Part shown: positions 1 to 9,028 of the stretch, piece after piece
How positions within the stretch are numbered: position 1 is the stretch's first letter
How the letters are laid out: each line of letters opens with the position of its first letter
Assembly: GCF_024519455.1 (NCBI RefSeq)
Contig: NZ_JALJRY010000007.1
Coordinates: forward strand, 283,540 to 347,539
DNA: 64,000 nt
DNA from: Streptomyces sp. STR69
GTDB lineage: Bacteria; Actinomycetota; Actinomycetes; Streptomycetales; Streptomycetaceae
Direction of reading: 5' to 3'
Notes under the pieces: model-generated
The model's input: only the letters and a program-made list of their open reading frames with translations
Database searches by the model: none
What the model was told of the DNA's origin: nothing
Made by a program: the position numbers and the translations under genes

Positions 1-1
1 C

Positions 2-112
2 CGCAAGATCCTCGCGGAGCTGGCTGTCAACGACGCCGGTGCGTTCGCCGCGCTGGTCGAGGTTGCGCAGAAGGCGCTGCCGAGCGACGTCAACGCGCCG
101 AAGGCCGCGTGA
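2..112 (+). CDS. rplT: 50S ribosomal protein L20, C-terminal end
   Basis: The first 36 in-frame codons of the window end at TGA 110-112 and read as the C-terminus of ribosomal protein L20, with the typical RKILAELAVND segment followed by FAALVEVAQKAL. L20 binds 23S rRNA and is needed for 50S assembly. The start lies before the window. The order rplT, SpoU/TrmH methyltransferase, histidine kinase, pheST is a recognised Streptomyces arrangement and supports the call. Confidence 0.85.
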   Translation, partial: RKILAELAVNDAGAFAALVEVAQKALPSDVNAPKAA

Positions 113-144
113 CGCTGCGCTGGCGTTGAGCCGACGTGATTGAA

Positions 145-172
145 GGGCCCGCAGGTTGAATCCTGCGGGTCC
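145..172 (+). terminator. Terminator after rplT
   Basis: Arms GGGCCCGCAGG and CCTGCGGGTCC (one G-U pair) enclose a 6-nt loop, and a short T-rich run (tttgtt) follows. This is a normal factor-independent terminator for the ribosomal protein operon. Confidence 0.75.
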
Positions 173-218
173 TTTGTTGCTGGCCCGGCCTCGGTAGTTG
201 TTCGGGTGCCGACCGGTT

Positions 219-255
219 GTGGCTGGTCGCGCAGTTCCCCGCGCCCCCTGGGGGT
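219..255 (-). repeat. Streptomyces intergenic repeat, copy 1
   Basis: The segment carries the GC-rich motif CTGGTCGCGCAGTTCCCCGC, followed by GCGCCCCC and a run of Gs able to form a hairpin. The same element recurs in reverse orientation near 7355 and 9566. It lies just upstream of the methyltransferase start. Such elements are common between Streptomyces genes; I saw no copy inside the prophage. Confidence 0.7.
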
Positions 256-290
256 TGCGGTTGTCCGGAGATTTGAAGGTGAAGCAGAAC

Positions 291-1139
291 ATGTCCCCTG
301 GTGGTCCCGAACTCATTTCTCCCCGTTCCTCTCGTGTTGCTGCCGCCCGGCGGCTCGCTCGGCGGAACTTTCGGAGCAAGGAGCGGCTGTTCCTGGCTGA
401 GGGGCCGCAAGCCGTGCGGGAGGCCGCCGGGTACAAGGACACGCTTGTCGAGCTGTTCGCCACCGTTGAAGCCGCGGAGCGGTACGCCGACATCGTCGGC
501 GAGGCCCGTGACGCCGGTGCCCGGGTGCATCTCGCCGATGAGCAGGTGATCGCCGACATCTCGACCACCGTTACCCCGCAGGGGCTGGTCGGGGTCTGCC
601 GGTTCCTCGACACCCCCTTCGAGGAGATCCTCAAGGGTCGGCCCAAGCTCGTTGCCGTACTGGCGAATGTGCGCGATCCCGGGAACGCCGGCACCGTCCT
701 GCGCTGTGCCGATGCCGCCGGTGCCGAGGCCGTCGTACTGACCGACGCTTCTGTCGATCTCTACAACCCGAAGGCGGTTCGCGCCTCCGTCGGCTCGCTC
801 TTCCACCTTCCCGTCGCTGTCGGGGTGCCCGTCGAGCAGGCCGTGGCCGGGCTCAAGGAGATCGGGGTGCGGATCCTCGCCGCAGACGGGGCCGGGACCG
901 ACGACCTCGACGACGAGCTGGACCAGGGAACCATGGGCGGGCCCACCGCCTGGGTGTTCGGCAACGAGGCCTGGGGGCTTCCGGAGGAGACCCGCGCACT
1001 CGCGGACGCCGTCGTGCGGGTTCCGATCCACGGGAAGGCCGAGAGCCTGAACCTCGCCACCGCCGCCGCCGTATGTCTGTATGCGTCTGCCCGTGCACAG
1101 CGCGGCTCCGGAGGGTGCCGCTCCGTCACCGACAGCTAG
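291..1139 (+). CDS. TrmH/SpoU-family RNA 2'-O-methyltransferase
   Basis: This predicted 282-residue protein is a SpoU-type (SPOUT, knotted) enzyme that should transfer methyl from S-adenosylmethionine to a ribose 2'-OH in tRNA or rRNA. The N-terminal substrate-binding domain carries the R-F-x-E-G-like segment ERLFLAEGPQAVREA. The catalytic domain has motif 1 (ANVRDPGNAGTVLRCA, from about residue 124), motif 2 (FGNEAWGL) and motif 3 (VPIHGKAESLNLATAAAV). ATG 291 is preferred because GAAGGTGAAG precedes it at a good distance; an in-frame ATG at 198 would add residues encoded by the intergenic repeat. The exact RNA target cannot be read from sequence. Confidence 0.85.
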   Translation: MSPGGPELISPRSSRVAAARRLARRNFRSKERLFLAEGPQAVREAAGYKDTLVELFATVEAAERYADIVGEARDAGARVHLADEQVIADISTTVTPQGLVGVCRFLDTPFEEILKGRPKLVAVLANVRDPGNAGTVLRCADAAGAEAVVLTDASVDLYNPKAVRASVGSLFHLPVAVGVPVEQAVAGLKEIGVRILAADGAGTDDLDDELDQGTMGGPTAWVFGNEAWGLPEETRALADAVVRVPIHGKAESLNLATAAAVCLYASARAQRGSGGCRSVTDS

Positions 1140-1195
1140 TAGGGTGACCAGCTCGGGGGCCACCTGCGCCGTATGAGAAGAGGTGGGGTACGGGG

Positions 1196-2323
1196 ATGAC
1201 TGTCGGCACGAGCAGCGCGCCGGGAGCACGCGGCGTGCCCCGGCCGTCCACGGCCCGGCACGACGACCTCGGCATCGACCCCGACCAACTGGCCGACGGC
1301 CTGGTCGTCGCCGACGAGCACGGCCATGTCGTCTGCTTCAACGCCGCCGCCGAGCGCATCACCTCCGTCCGCGCCGCCGACGCCCTCGGACAGCGGCTGG
1401 AGAAGGCCCTCCCCTTAGAGGACCTGGAGGGCCGCCGCTGGTGGCAACTGACCGATCCCTACGGCGGGTTGGCCATCCGGGTACGGCAGCCCGAGCGGAA
1501 TCTGCTGCTGCCGGGCGGGCATGAAGTGCTCGTCACCGCACGCTATGTCCGGGCGGAACCCCTCGGTCCGGTCCGCCGGGTCGTCGTCTCGCTGCGCGAC
1601 ACCGAGGCCCGTCGCCGTACCGAGCGCAGTCACGCCGAGCTGATCGCGACCGTCGCCCACGAGCTGCGTTCCCCGCTCACCTCCGTCAAGGGCTTCACCG
1701 CGACCCTGCTCGCCAAGTGGGAACGCTTCACCGACGACCAGAAGCGGCTGATGCTGGAGACCGTCGACGCCGACGCCAACCGCGTCACCCGGCTCATCGC
1801 CGAGCTGCTCGACATCTCCCGCATCGACTCCGGGCGGCTCGAACTGCGCCGCCAGCCCGTCGACATGGGCGCGGCGGTCGGCCGTCACATCCAGGCGTAC
1901 GTCGCCGCCGGTCAGCCCGCCGACCGGTTCATGCTCCGCGTCGAGCAGCCGCTGCCCGACCTGTGGGCCGACCCCGACAAGGTCGACCAGGTGCTGAGCA
2001 ACCTGCTGGAAAATGCGGTGCGCCACGGCGAGGGAACCGTCACCATCGACGTCACGGCCTCGGCATCCCCCCGCGAAGGGGAGGAGACCGGCACCTCGGT
2101 GACGGTCAGCGACGAGGGCCCAGGCATCCCGGAGGAGTCCATGAACCGCGTCTTCACCCGCTTCTGGCGGGGCAGCAAGCGCGGCGGCACCGGACTCGGT
2201 CTGTACATCGTCAAGGGCATCGTCGAAGCCCACGGCGGCACCATCACGGTCGGCCGCGCCCCCGGTGGCGGCGCCGAGTTCCGATTTATGCTGCCCGTGG
2301 GCACCCCGGCGTATCTCCAGTAG
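1196..2323 (+). CDS. PAS-domain sensor histidine kinase (soluble)
   Basis: The 375-residue protein has an N-terminal PAS-like domain (about residues 28-135), then a HisKA domain with the phospho-acceptor His at about 155 in ATVAHELRSPLTSVKGF. A HATPase domain follows with the N box LSNLLENAVRHGEG, G1 box DEGPGIP, F box FTRFWRG and G2 box GTGLGLYIVKG. No membrane segment is visible, so it probably senses a cytoplasmic signal. No response regulator lies beside it, so the partner is unknown. Its place between the RNA methyltransferase and pheS is conserved in streptomycetes. ATG 1196 has a GGGG-type ribosome binding site. Confidence 0.88.
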   Translation: MTVGTSSAPGARGVPRPSTARHDDLGIDPDQLADGLVVADEHGHVVCFNAAAERITSVRAADALGQRLEKALPLEDLEGRRWWQLTDPYGGLAIRVRQPERNLLLPGGHEVLVTARYVRAEPLGPVRRVVVSLRDTEARRRTERSHAELIATVAHELRSPLTSVKGFTATLLAKWERFTDDQKRLMLETVDADANRVTRLIAELLDISRIDSGRLELRRQPVDMGAAVGRHIQAYVAAGQPADRFMLRVEQPLPDLWADPDKVDQVLSNLLENAVRHGEGTVTIDVTASASPREGEETGTSVTVSDEGPGIPEESMNRVFTRFWRGSKRGGTGLGLYIVKGIVEAHGGTITVGRAPGGGAEFRFMLPVGTPAYLQ

Positions 2324-2392
2324 CGCCGACCGAGGACCCACGGGCGCGTCCGCACACTTCACCCCCGTTAGACTCGGCCTTTGGCACCTTTG

Positions 2393-2441
2393 CGTCCCCG
2401 TTTCAGGGACGACGACGCGTCCCCCGAGTCGAGTCGGGACG
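2393..2441 (+). promoter_or_regulatory. pheST leader with alternating complementary arms
   Basis: Four six-base arms alternate: CGTCCC 2393-2398, GGGACG 2406-2411, CGTCCC 2418-2423 and GGGACG 2436-2441. Arm 2 can pair with arm 1 or 3, and arm 3 with arm 2 or 4, so mutually exclusive hairpins are possible. A TANNNT-type element (TAGACT 2369-2374) upstream could be a -10 box. The pheS start is 38 nt downstream. No T-box consensus and no leader peptide with a clear start were seen. A regulatory role is inference. Confidence 0.4.
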
Positions 2442-2478
2442 GGGACCATCCGCCAGCCAACCGGAAGCACGGGAAGAG

Positions 2479-3606
2479 ATGTCGGCACCGAATAAGTCGT
2501 ACGACCCTGTAGAGGTCGAGGCCTTGAAACCGGAAGAGATCGAGCGCATGCGGGACGAGGCGCTCGCCGCCTTCGCCGCCGCCGGTGATCTCGACGCGCT
2601 CCAGGAGGCCAAGGTCGCCCACACCGGCGGCACCTCCCCGCTCGCCCTCGCCAACCGCGAGATCGGCGCGCTGCCCCCGCAGGCCAAGGCCGCGGCCGGC
2701 AAGCTCGTCGGGCAGGCCCGGGGCGCCGTCAACAAGGCCCTCGCCACCCGCCAGACCGAGCTGGAGGCCGACCGCGACGCCCGCGTCCTGGTCGAGGAGG
2801 CGGTGGACGTCACGCTGCCGTACGACCGCGTCCCGGCCGGCGCCCGGCACCCGCTGACCACGTTCATGGAGCGGGTCGCGGACGTCTTCGTGTCCATGGG
2901 ATACGAGATCGCCGAGGGCCCCGAGGTCGAGGCGGAGTGGTTCAACTTCGACGCGCTCAACTTCACCCCGGACCACCCGGCCCGGCAGATGCAGGACACC
3001 TTCTTCGTCCAGGGCCCCAAGGGCACCGAGGGCGACGAGTCCGGTGTCGTGCTGCGCACCCACACCTCGCCCGTGCAGGCCCGCGCCATGCTGGACCGCG
3101 AGCCGCCGGTCTACATCGTGTGCCCCGGCCGCGTGTACCGCACGGACGAGCTGGACGCCACGCACACCCCGGTCTTCCACCAGATCGAGCTCCTCGCCAT
3201 CGACGAGGGCCTGACCATGGCCGACCTCAAGGGCACCCTGGACCACATGGTCCAGTCGCTCTTCGGCGCGGAGATGAAGACCCGGCTGCGCCCGAACTAC
3301 TTCCCCTTCACCGAGCCGTCCGCCGAGATGGACATGCTCTGCTACGTCTGCAAGGGCGAGTCCGTCGGCAACCCCGACCGCCCCTGCCGTACCTGCTCCT
3401 CCGAGGGCTGGATCGAGCTGGGCGGCTGCGGCATGGTCAACCCGCGCGTGCTCGTCGCCTGTGGTGTGGACCCGGAGAAGTACAGCGGTTTCGCCTTCGG
3501 GTTCGGCATCGAGCGGATGCTGATGTTCCGCCACAACGTCGAAGACATGCGAGACATCGTCGAGGGCGACGTCCGGTTCACCCGGCCGTTCGGGATGGAG
3601 ATCTGA
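2479..3606 (+). CDS. pheS: Phenylalanyl-tRNA synthetase alpha subunit
   Basis: The 375-residue protein is the catalytic alpha chain of the (alpha-beta)2 class II enzyme that charges tRNA-Phe. An N-terminal coiled-coil arm (residues about 10-100) precedes the catalytic core, which has motif 2 (VLRTHTSPVQARAM), the PhePxFTEPS-like YFPFTEPSAEMD segment and motif 3 near FGFGIERMLMFRHNV. The Cys cluster CYVC...CRTC is usual in actinobacterial PheS. ATG 2479 begins MSAPNKSYDP, the usual start of the Streptomyces protein. The stop overlaps the pheT start (TGATG), so the two are translationally coupled. Confidence 0.96.
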   Translation: MSAPNKSYDPVEVEALKPEEIERMRDEALAAFAAAGDLDALQEAKVAHTGGTSPLALANREIGALPPQAKAAAGKLVGQARGAVNKALATRQTELEADRDARVLVEEAVDVTLPYDRVPAGARHPLTTFMERVADVFVSMGYEIAEGPEVEAEWFNFDALNFTPDHPARQMQDTFFVQGPKGTEGDESGVVLRTHTSPVQARAMLDREPPVYIVCPGRVYRTDELDATHTPVFHQIELLAIDEGLTMADLKGTLDHMVQSLFGAEMKTRLRPNYFPFTEPSAEMDMLCYVCKGESVGNPDRPCRTCSSEGWIELGGCGMVNPRVLVACGVDPEKYSGFAFGFGIERMLMFRHNVEDMRDIVEGDVRFTRPFGMEI

Positions 3607-6110
3607 TGCGCGTCCCGCTTTCTTGGCTGCGGGAGTACGTCGACCTGCCGGCGACGGAGACCGGCCGCGACGTCCAGGCCAAGCTCATTTCCGTGGGCCT
3701 CGAGGTAGAGACCGTCGAGCAGTTGGGCGACGGCCTCAAGGGCCCGCTCGTCGTCGGCAAGGTCCTCACCATCGAGGAGTTGGAGGGCTTCAAGAAGCCG
3801 ATCCGCTTCTGCACGGTCGACGTCGGCCAGGCCAACGGCACCGGTGAGCCCCAGGAGATCGTCTGCGGCGCCCGCAACTTCGCCGTCGGCGACAAGGTCG
3901 TCGTGGTCCTCCCCGGTGCGGTCCTGCCGGGCGATTTCGCGATCGCCGCGCGCAAGACCTACGGCAAGACCTCGCACGGCATGATCTGCTCCGGCGACGA
4001 GCTGGGCATGGGCGACGACGGCTCCCACGGCATCATCGTCCTGCCGCCGGAGCACGAGGTCGGCACCGACGCGATCGAGCTGCTCCAGCTCGTCGACGAG
4101 GTCCTCGACATCGCCGTCACGCCCGACCGCGGCTACGCCCTGTCGATCCGCGGCGTCGCCCGCGAGACCGCCATCGCCTACGGCCTCCCGCTGAGCGACC
4201 CGGCCCTCCTCGACGTACCCGGCCCGAACGCCTTCGGCTACCCGGTACAGGTCTCCGACCCGATGGGCTGCGACCGCTTCACCGCCCGCACGGTGACCGG
4301 CCTCGACCCCGAGGCCCGCTCCCCGCTCTGGCTGACCCGCCGCCTCCAGAAGGCGGGCATGCGCCCGATCTCGCTCGCCGTCGACATCACCAACTACGTG
4401 ATGCTGGAACTGGGCCAGCCCCTGCACGCCTACGACCGCTCCCGCGTCCAGGGACCGATCGGCGTGCGCCGGGCCGAGCAGGGCGAGAAGCTCGTCACCC
4501 TCGACGGCGTCACCCGCACGCTGGACGCCCAGGACCTGGTGATCACCGACGACCGCGGCCCCATCGGCCTCGCGGGCGTCATGGGCGGCGCCAACACCGA
4601 GATCGACGACACCGAGAACACCACCACCGAGGTCGTCGTCGAGGCCGCGCACTTCGACGCGCTCTCCATCTCGCGCACTGCCCGCCGCCACAAGCTGGCC
4701 TCCGAGGCGTCCAAGCGCTTCGAGCGGGGCGTCGACCCGCAGGCCGCGTCGGCCGCGGCCCAGCGCACGGTCGACCTCCTGGTCCTCCTCGCGGGTGGCA
4801 CGGCGGACGCCGGTGTCACCGAGGTCATCGCGCCCTCGGCCCCGCACACCATCACCATTCCGGCCAACCACCCGGACACGGTGGCGGGTGTCGACTACGG
4901 CCGCGAGACCGTCGTACGCCGACTCCAGCAGGTCGGCTGCGACGTGTACGGGCAGGACGAGCTGATCGTCACCGTCCCGTCCTGGCGCCTTGACCTCACC
5001 GACCCGAACGACCTGGCCGAAGAGGTCATCCGCCTTGAGGGCTACGAGAACCTGCCCTCCACGCTCCCCAAGCCCCCCGCGGGCCGGGGCCTCACCGACC
5101 GCCAGCGCCTGCACCGCCGCGTCGGCCGCGCACTCGCGGGCGCCGGTTACGTGGAGGCGCCGAACTACCCCTTCGTCGGCGAGCACGTCTTCGACCAGTT
5201 CGGTCTGACCGCCGACGACCCGAACCGCAAGGTCGTCAAGCTGGTCAACCCGCTCTCCGACGAGGAGCCCGCACTCCGCACGACTCTGCTGCCGGGCCTG
5301 CTGGGTGCCCTGCGGCGCAACGACGGCCGCGGCTCGCACGACCTCGCGCTCTTCGAGACGGGCCTGGTCTTCCACCCGCGCGAAGAGCTGAAGATCGCCG
5401 TACGACTCCCGGTCGACCGGCGCCCGACCGACGAGGAGATCGCCTCCCTCACCGAGGCGCTCCCGCTGCAGCCCCGGCACGCGGCCGTCGTCCTCACCGG
5501 CGCCCGTGAGCAGGCCGGCTGGTGGGGCAAGGGCCGCCCGTCCGACTGGGCCGACGCGGTCGAGTCGGCGCGGGTCCTCGCGCGTGAGGCCGGCACCGAA
5601 CTCCTCGTCCGCAAGGGCCAGTACGGTCCCTGGCACCCCGGCCGCTGCGCCGAACTCGCGGTCGTCGTCGAGGGTGTTGAGCAAGTCATCGGGTACGCCG
5701 GTGAGTTGCACCCCGGTGTCCTGAAGACGCTCGGTCTGCCCGCGCGCACCAGCGCGATGGAACTGGACCTGGACGTCCTGGAGTCGGCGTCGGCGGGCGT
5801 CCCCAAGGGGCCGAAGATCTCCACGTTCCCGGTCGCCACGCAGGACGTCGCCCTGGTCGTCGACGCCTCGGTCCCGCACACGGACGTCGAGGCGGCGCTG
5901 CGCGAGGGCGCGGGTGAACTGCTGGAGTCCATCCGGCTGTTCGACGTCTACGACAACGCCGCACAGCTGGGCGAGGGCAAGAAGTCCCTCGCCTACGCGC
6001 TGCGTTTCCGTGCGGCGGACCGGACGCTGACCGTCGACGAGGCGTCGGCGGCTCGGGACGCGGCGGTGGCGTTGGCGGCCGAGCGCACGGGAGCCGTACT
6101 GAGGGGTTGA
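3606..6110 (+). CDS. pheT: Phenylalanyl-tRNA synthetase beta subunit
   Basis: The 834-residue beta chain contains an N-terminal tRNA-binding OB-fold domain (about residues 42-155, with EIVCGARNF), the B3/B4 editing domain, the B5 DNA-binding-like domain, a catalytic-like core and a C-terminal FDX-ACB anticodon-binding domain (about 740-834, with STFPVATQDVALVVD and SLAYALRFRAADRTLT). It forms the heterotetramer with PheS and hydrolyses mischarged Tyr-tRNA-Phe. Its length is normal and it shares one base with the pheS stop. Confidence 0.96.
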   Translation: MRVPLSWLREYVDLPATETGRDVQAKLISVGLEVETVEQLGDGLKGPLVVGKVLTIEELEGFKKPIRFCTVDVGQANGTGEPQEIVCGARNFAVGDKVVVVLPGAVLPGDFAIAARKTYGKTSHGMICSGDELGMGDDGSHGIIVLPPEHEVGTDAIELLQLVDEVLDIAVTPDRGYALSIRGVARETAIAYGLPLSDPALLDVPGPNAFGYPVQVSDPMGCDRFTARTVTGLDPEARSPLWLTRRLQKAGMRPISLAVDITNYVMLELGQPLHAYDRSRVQGPIGVRRAEQGEKLVTLDGVTRTLDAQDLVITDDRGPIGLAGVMGGANTEIDDTENTTTEVVVEAAHFDALSISRTARRHKLASEASKRFERGVDPQAASAAAQRTVDLLVLLAGGTADAGVTEVIAPSAPHTITIPANHPDTVAGVDYGRETVVRRLQQVGCDVYGQDELIVTVPSWRLDLTDPNDLAEEVIRLEGYENLPSTLPKPPAGRGLTDRQRLHRRVGRALAGAGYVEAPNYPFVGEHVFDQFGLTADDPNRKVVKLVNPLSDEEPALRTTLLPGLLGALRRNDGRGSHDLALFETGLVFHPREELKIAVRLPVDRRPTDEEIASLTEALPLQPRHAAVVLTGAREQAGWWGKGRPSDWADAVESARVLAREAGTELLVRKGQYGPWHPGRCAELAVVVEGVEQVIGYAGELHPGVLKTLGLPARTSAMELDLDVLESASAGVPKGPKISTFPVATQDVALVVDASVPHTDVEAALREGAGELLESIRLFDVYDNAAQLGEGKKSLAYALRFRAADRTLTVDEASAARDAAVALAAERTGAVLRG

Positions 6111-6302
6111 TCGCGGGAGGGGCCGATTCCGTATCGAGACGGTCCCTACCTGCATAAATGCACCTGTCTCATGTCACCTCACTCGTTCGGGTGAGAAGTT
6201 CGGGCGATCTGGCCCGATCGAGGCATGCGGTCGACAGAATCGGACCGGCCTTTCGGGGTCGGTCCGATTGCGCTGTCGGGGCCTATTTGGGGGGCCACAG
6301 GC

Positions 6303-7418
6303 ATGATCCGCATCAAGGCTGGGGTTCCCCGCAGGCCGCGCCCGAGGCCGCGCACCCGCCGTCCACTGCGCCGGGCGCTCGCCCTGGGGCTGCCCACGAT
6401 GTGGGGCGCCATGGCGATCACCTACAAACTCACCTGCCCGCTCGCCCAGCAGAACGACATGGGCGCACGCATCGTCACCAGCGCGGTGTTCTTCGCGGTC
6501 GGCACCGGTCTCATCGTCCAGGTCCGCCGCTCCCTGCTGCGCGAACTCCGCCAGATCCGCCAGATCGCGGGCGCCGCCCAGAACGCGCTGCTCCGCCCAC
6601 TGCCACCCCGCCTCGACGGCCTGAACATCGCCGCCGCCCAACTCTCCGCCGAACGCGGCGCGGTGGTGGGCGGCGACCTGTACGAGGTCATCGCCACCGA
6701 GCACGGCGTCAGGGTCGTGATGGGCGACGTACGCGGCCACGGCATCGCCGCGATCGGCACGGTCGCCGCGGTCCTCGGCAGCTTCCGCGAGGCCGCCCAC
6801 GACGAACCCGACCTGGAGGGCGTCCTACGCCGCCTCGACCGCGCCCTCGCCCGCCACCTGCGCGAACGCGCCCGCGCGGAACACCCCGCGTCGGGCGCGC
6901 TGGACCCCGACAGCCCGGTGGCCGAGGAGTTCGTCACGGTACTGCTGCTGGAGATCGGCGCGGACGGCGAACTCCGCGCCCTCAACTGCGGTCATCCGTG
7001 GCCCTATCGGTTGAGCGGGACGGGTGCCGAGCTGCTGGCCCGAGCAGATCCTCTCCCGCCTCTCGGCCCGTTTCCCCTGCCGGCGCTGCTGCCTTTCGTC
7101 TGCTGCGGTCAACTGCTCCCGGGCGAGGCGCTGTTCTTGTACACGGACGGAGCGGAGGACGCGCGGGACGCAAGGGGCGAATTCTTCCCGCTGGCGGACG
7201 TCCTGGCAGCGTCGGCGGCCCAACACCCGCTCCCCGTGCCCCAGTCGTTGCTGGGCTCGGTCTTCACGGCCTTGCTGCGCCACACCGGAGGCACCCCGAC
7301 GGACGACGTGGCGTTACTCGTCCTCCGCAATGACCGCAAGGCCAAGTGCGCCAACCCAGGGGCGCGGGGAACCGTGCGACCAGCCACAACGCACCCGCAG
7401 CCGACGAACTACCGTTAG
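6303..7418 (+). CDS. Membrane PP2C/SpoIIE-type protein phosphatase
   Basis: The 371-residue protein has a basic N-terminus, two membrane helices (about 24-44 and 54-74) and a cytoplasmic SpoIIE-type PP2C domain. Metal-binding acidic residues are visible in GGDLYEV, MGDVRGHGIAA, LYTDGAEDARD and PTDDVALLVL. Such proteins dephosphorylate Ser/Thr-phosphorylated partners such as anti-anti-sigma factors. ATG 6303 is chosen because GGGGGG lies about eight bases upstream. The last 22 or so codons fall in the intergenic repeat, so the tail is probably an accidental extension. Confidence 0.82.
   Translation: MIRIKAGVPRRPRPRPRTRRPLRRALALGLPTMWGAMAITYKLTCPLAQQNDMGARIVTSAVFFAVGTGLIVQVRRSLLRELRQIRQIAGAAQNALLRPLPPRLDGLNIAAAQLSAERGAVVGGDLYEVIATEHGVRVVMGDVRGHGIAAIGTVAAVLGSFREAAHDEPDLEGVLRRLDRALARHLRERARAEHPASGALDPDSPVAEEFVTVLLLEIGADGELRALNCGHPWPYRLSGTGAELLARADPLPPLGPFPLPALLPFVCCGQLLPGEALFLYTDGAEDARDARGEFFPLADVLAASAAQHPLPVPQSLLGSVFTALLRHTGGTPTDDVALLVLRNDRKAKCANPGARGTVRPATTHPQPTNYR
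7355..7403 (+). repeat. Streptomyces intergenic repeat, copy 2
   Basis: The block GGGGCGCGGGGAACCGTGCG, followed by ACCAGCCAC and a CCGCAGCC tail, matches the reverse complement of copy 1 and the forward form of copy 3. It overlaps the 3' end of the PP2C gene and supplies its last codons and stop. Confidence 0.75.
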
Positions 7419-7554
7419 CCAGTGCACCGCAGAGCCAGGCCGCCGCACTTACGAGGGGGAGCCGGCGGCCCGGCCGGCCTCTTGCGAGGCAATCCAGTCA
7501 ACCGGTTGGAAACTCTCCGCAACAGCGCGCACACACCCCGGATCCACGCACTCC

Positions 7555-7573
7555 GTTCACACCCCGTGTGAAC
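7555..7573. promoter_or_regulatory. Perfect inverted repeat, candidate operator
   Basis: GTTCACAC and GTGTGAAC form an eight-base perfect inverted repeat with a CCC spacer, ending 45 nt before the start of the regulator gene at 7619. The position in a 200-bp intergenic region fits an operator, perhaps autoregulatory. No protein-DNA evidence exists here. Confidence 0.5.
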
Positions 7574-7618
7574 CCAACCGCACTACTCTGTCCGCACCGA
7601 GTCACCGGGGGGCCATCC

Positions 7619-8959
7619 ATGCAGCCCAACACACTCCTCGACGCGATCCTGGACGAGGCGGGCATCTCGCACGCGGGACTTGCCGCACATGTGAACCAGG
7701 CGGGCCGCGCCCGAGGCCTCGCACTCCGGTACGAACACACCGCCGTGGCAAGGTGGTTGAAGGGCCAGCGCCCGCGGGGCCAGGTCCCCGACCTGATCTG
7801 TGAGGTCCTCGCGACCCGCCTGCACAGACCCGTCACCCTCGACGACATCGGCCTCGGCGTACCGGGCGAACCGGCCACCCCGCACGGCACCTCCCTCTCC
7901 GGCTTCGTCGAGCGGGCCACCGCCCTGTGGCGCTCCGACGAACAGCAGCGCCCGCACATCCTCGGGGCGCCCGCGGTCACCGGAACGCCCGCCGTGATGC
8001 CGGTGTGGGAGTGGGAGAACCCACCGGACGACGTGGACGTCTCGCGCGGCGGCCGGCACCGGGTGAGCATGGCGGACATCGAGATGCTGCGCGCGGCCCG
8101 TGCCCACTACGAGCAGATGTACCGCAAGGCCGGCGGCGTGGCGACCCGCACCCGCATTGTCGGCTTCCTCAACTCCGAGACCGCCCCACTGCTGCGCGGC
8201 AGCTACACCGACGCCACCGGCCGTCAACTGCACCGGGCGACCGGCGGGTTGGTGGCCATCGCGGGCATCTGCGCCTACGACTCGGACGCGCACGGACTCG
8301 CCCAGCGCTACTTCCACCAGGCGCTCAGGCTCGCAAAGGCCAGCAATGACAGGGGACTCGGCGCGTACGTCATCGCGCTGCTCGTCAACCAGTCCCTGTT
8401 CATGCGGGAGTTCCGCCAGGCCGTCGCCTTCGCGGAGGCCGCGCTGCGGGCTGCGGGGCGGCAGATCACCCCGGCGCTCGCCTCCGACCTGTACGCGATG
8501 CAGGCGAAGGCGTACGCACACCTCGGCGACGGCACGAGCGCGCTCTCCTGCATCCGTCGTGCCGAACAGGCCGCCGAACGCATCCGGCGCGGATACGAGC
8601 CCGACGAGACCGGCTATGTCCAGCCGGGCCTGGTCAACGTCCAGGTGGCGGAGGCGCTGCTCAGCCTGGGCGATCTGACGGCTGCGGGGGAGCACGCCAT
8701 GGCGGCCGTGGACACTCCGGCGCACGACCGGGGCCGGGTGCACCGCCTCGCCATGCTCAGCCAGATCGAACTGCGCCGGGGAAACGCCGACAAAGCGGTG
8801 GCCACGGCGGTGCAGATGGCCGAGCAGGCCCGGGGGATGGAGTCCCAGCGGCTGCGCGACAGACTCCGCGCGGTGCGCGAGTACCTGGTGCGCAGCGACT
8901 GCGCGGGTACGGCCGAGGCGGCCGAACTCATCGACGGGGCACTGCGCGTACCGCTGTAA
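7619..8959 (+). CDS. Streptomyces HTH/TPR-like transcriptional regulator
   Basis: The 446-residue protein begins with a helix-turn-helix-like segment (MQPNTLLDAILDEAGISHAG, then HTAVARWLKGQRPRG). A long helical region follows, rich in paired helices (AHGLAQRYFHQALRLAKASN; DLYAMQAKAYAHLGDGTSAL) that looks like TPR units. Streptomycetes have many such paralogues, some affecting development, such as NsdA; orthology to any one of them is not claimed. ATG 7619 has CCGGGGGG upstream. A perfect inverted repeat lies 45 nt before the start. Confidence 0.7.
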   Translation: MQPNTLLDAILDEAGISHAGLAAHVNQAGRARGLALRYEHTAVARWLKGQRPRGQVPDLICEVLATRLHRPVTLDDIGLGVPGEPATPHGTSLSGFVERATALWRSDEQQRPHILGAPAVTGTPAVMPVWEWENPPDDVDVSRGGRHRVSMADIEMLRAARAHYEQMYRKAGGVATRTRIVGFLNSETAPLLRGSYTDATGRQLHRATGGLVAIAGICAYDSDAHGLAQRYFHQALRLAKASNDRGLGAYVIALLVNQSLFMREFRQAVAFAEAALRAAGRQITPALASDLYAMQAKAYAHLGDGTSALSCIRRAEQAAERIRRGYEPDETGYVQPGLVNVQVAEALLSLGDLTAAGEHAMAAVDTPAHDRGRVHRLAMLSQIELRRGNADKAVATAVQMAEQARGMESQRLRDRLRAVREYLVRSDCAGTAEAAELIDGALRVPL

Positions 8960-9028
8960 AGGCGTCGTAGACCACAACACAGTCCCTGCTGCGATATTGC
9001 CACTTACTCGACGGAAGGTGGCAGAACC

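Noticed and set aside
2324..2478. T-box riboswitch or Phe leader peptide before pheS
   Set aside because: No T-box consensus was found. The frame containing three Phe codons lacks a start codon and a stop before pheS.
1717..2478. Long N-terminal extension of the pheS reading frame
   Set aside because: It overlaps the histidine kinase in another frame and encodes Arg/Pro-rich shadow sequence; the family start is at 2479.
6151..6162. ArgR-like box TGCATAAATGCA after pheT
   Set aside because: It is a small AT-rich palindrome, but no arginine gene follows in this window and the match is too short to support a site.
6158..7333. Rightward Arg/Pro-rich ORF over the phosphatase gene
   Set aside because: It is an out-of-frame shadow of the SpoIIE-type gene, as are the many long antisense ORFs over pheT, tail and head genes, which arise from the high GC content.
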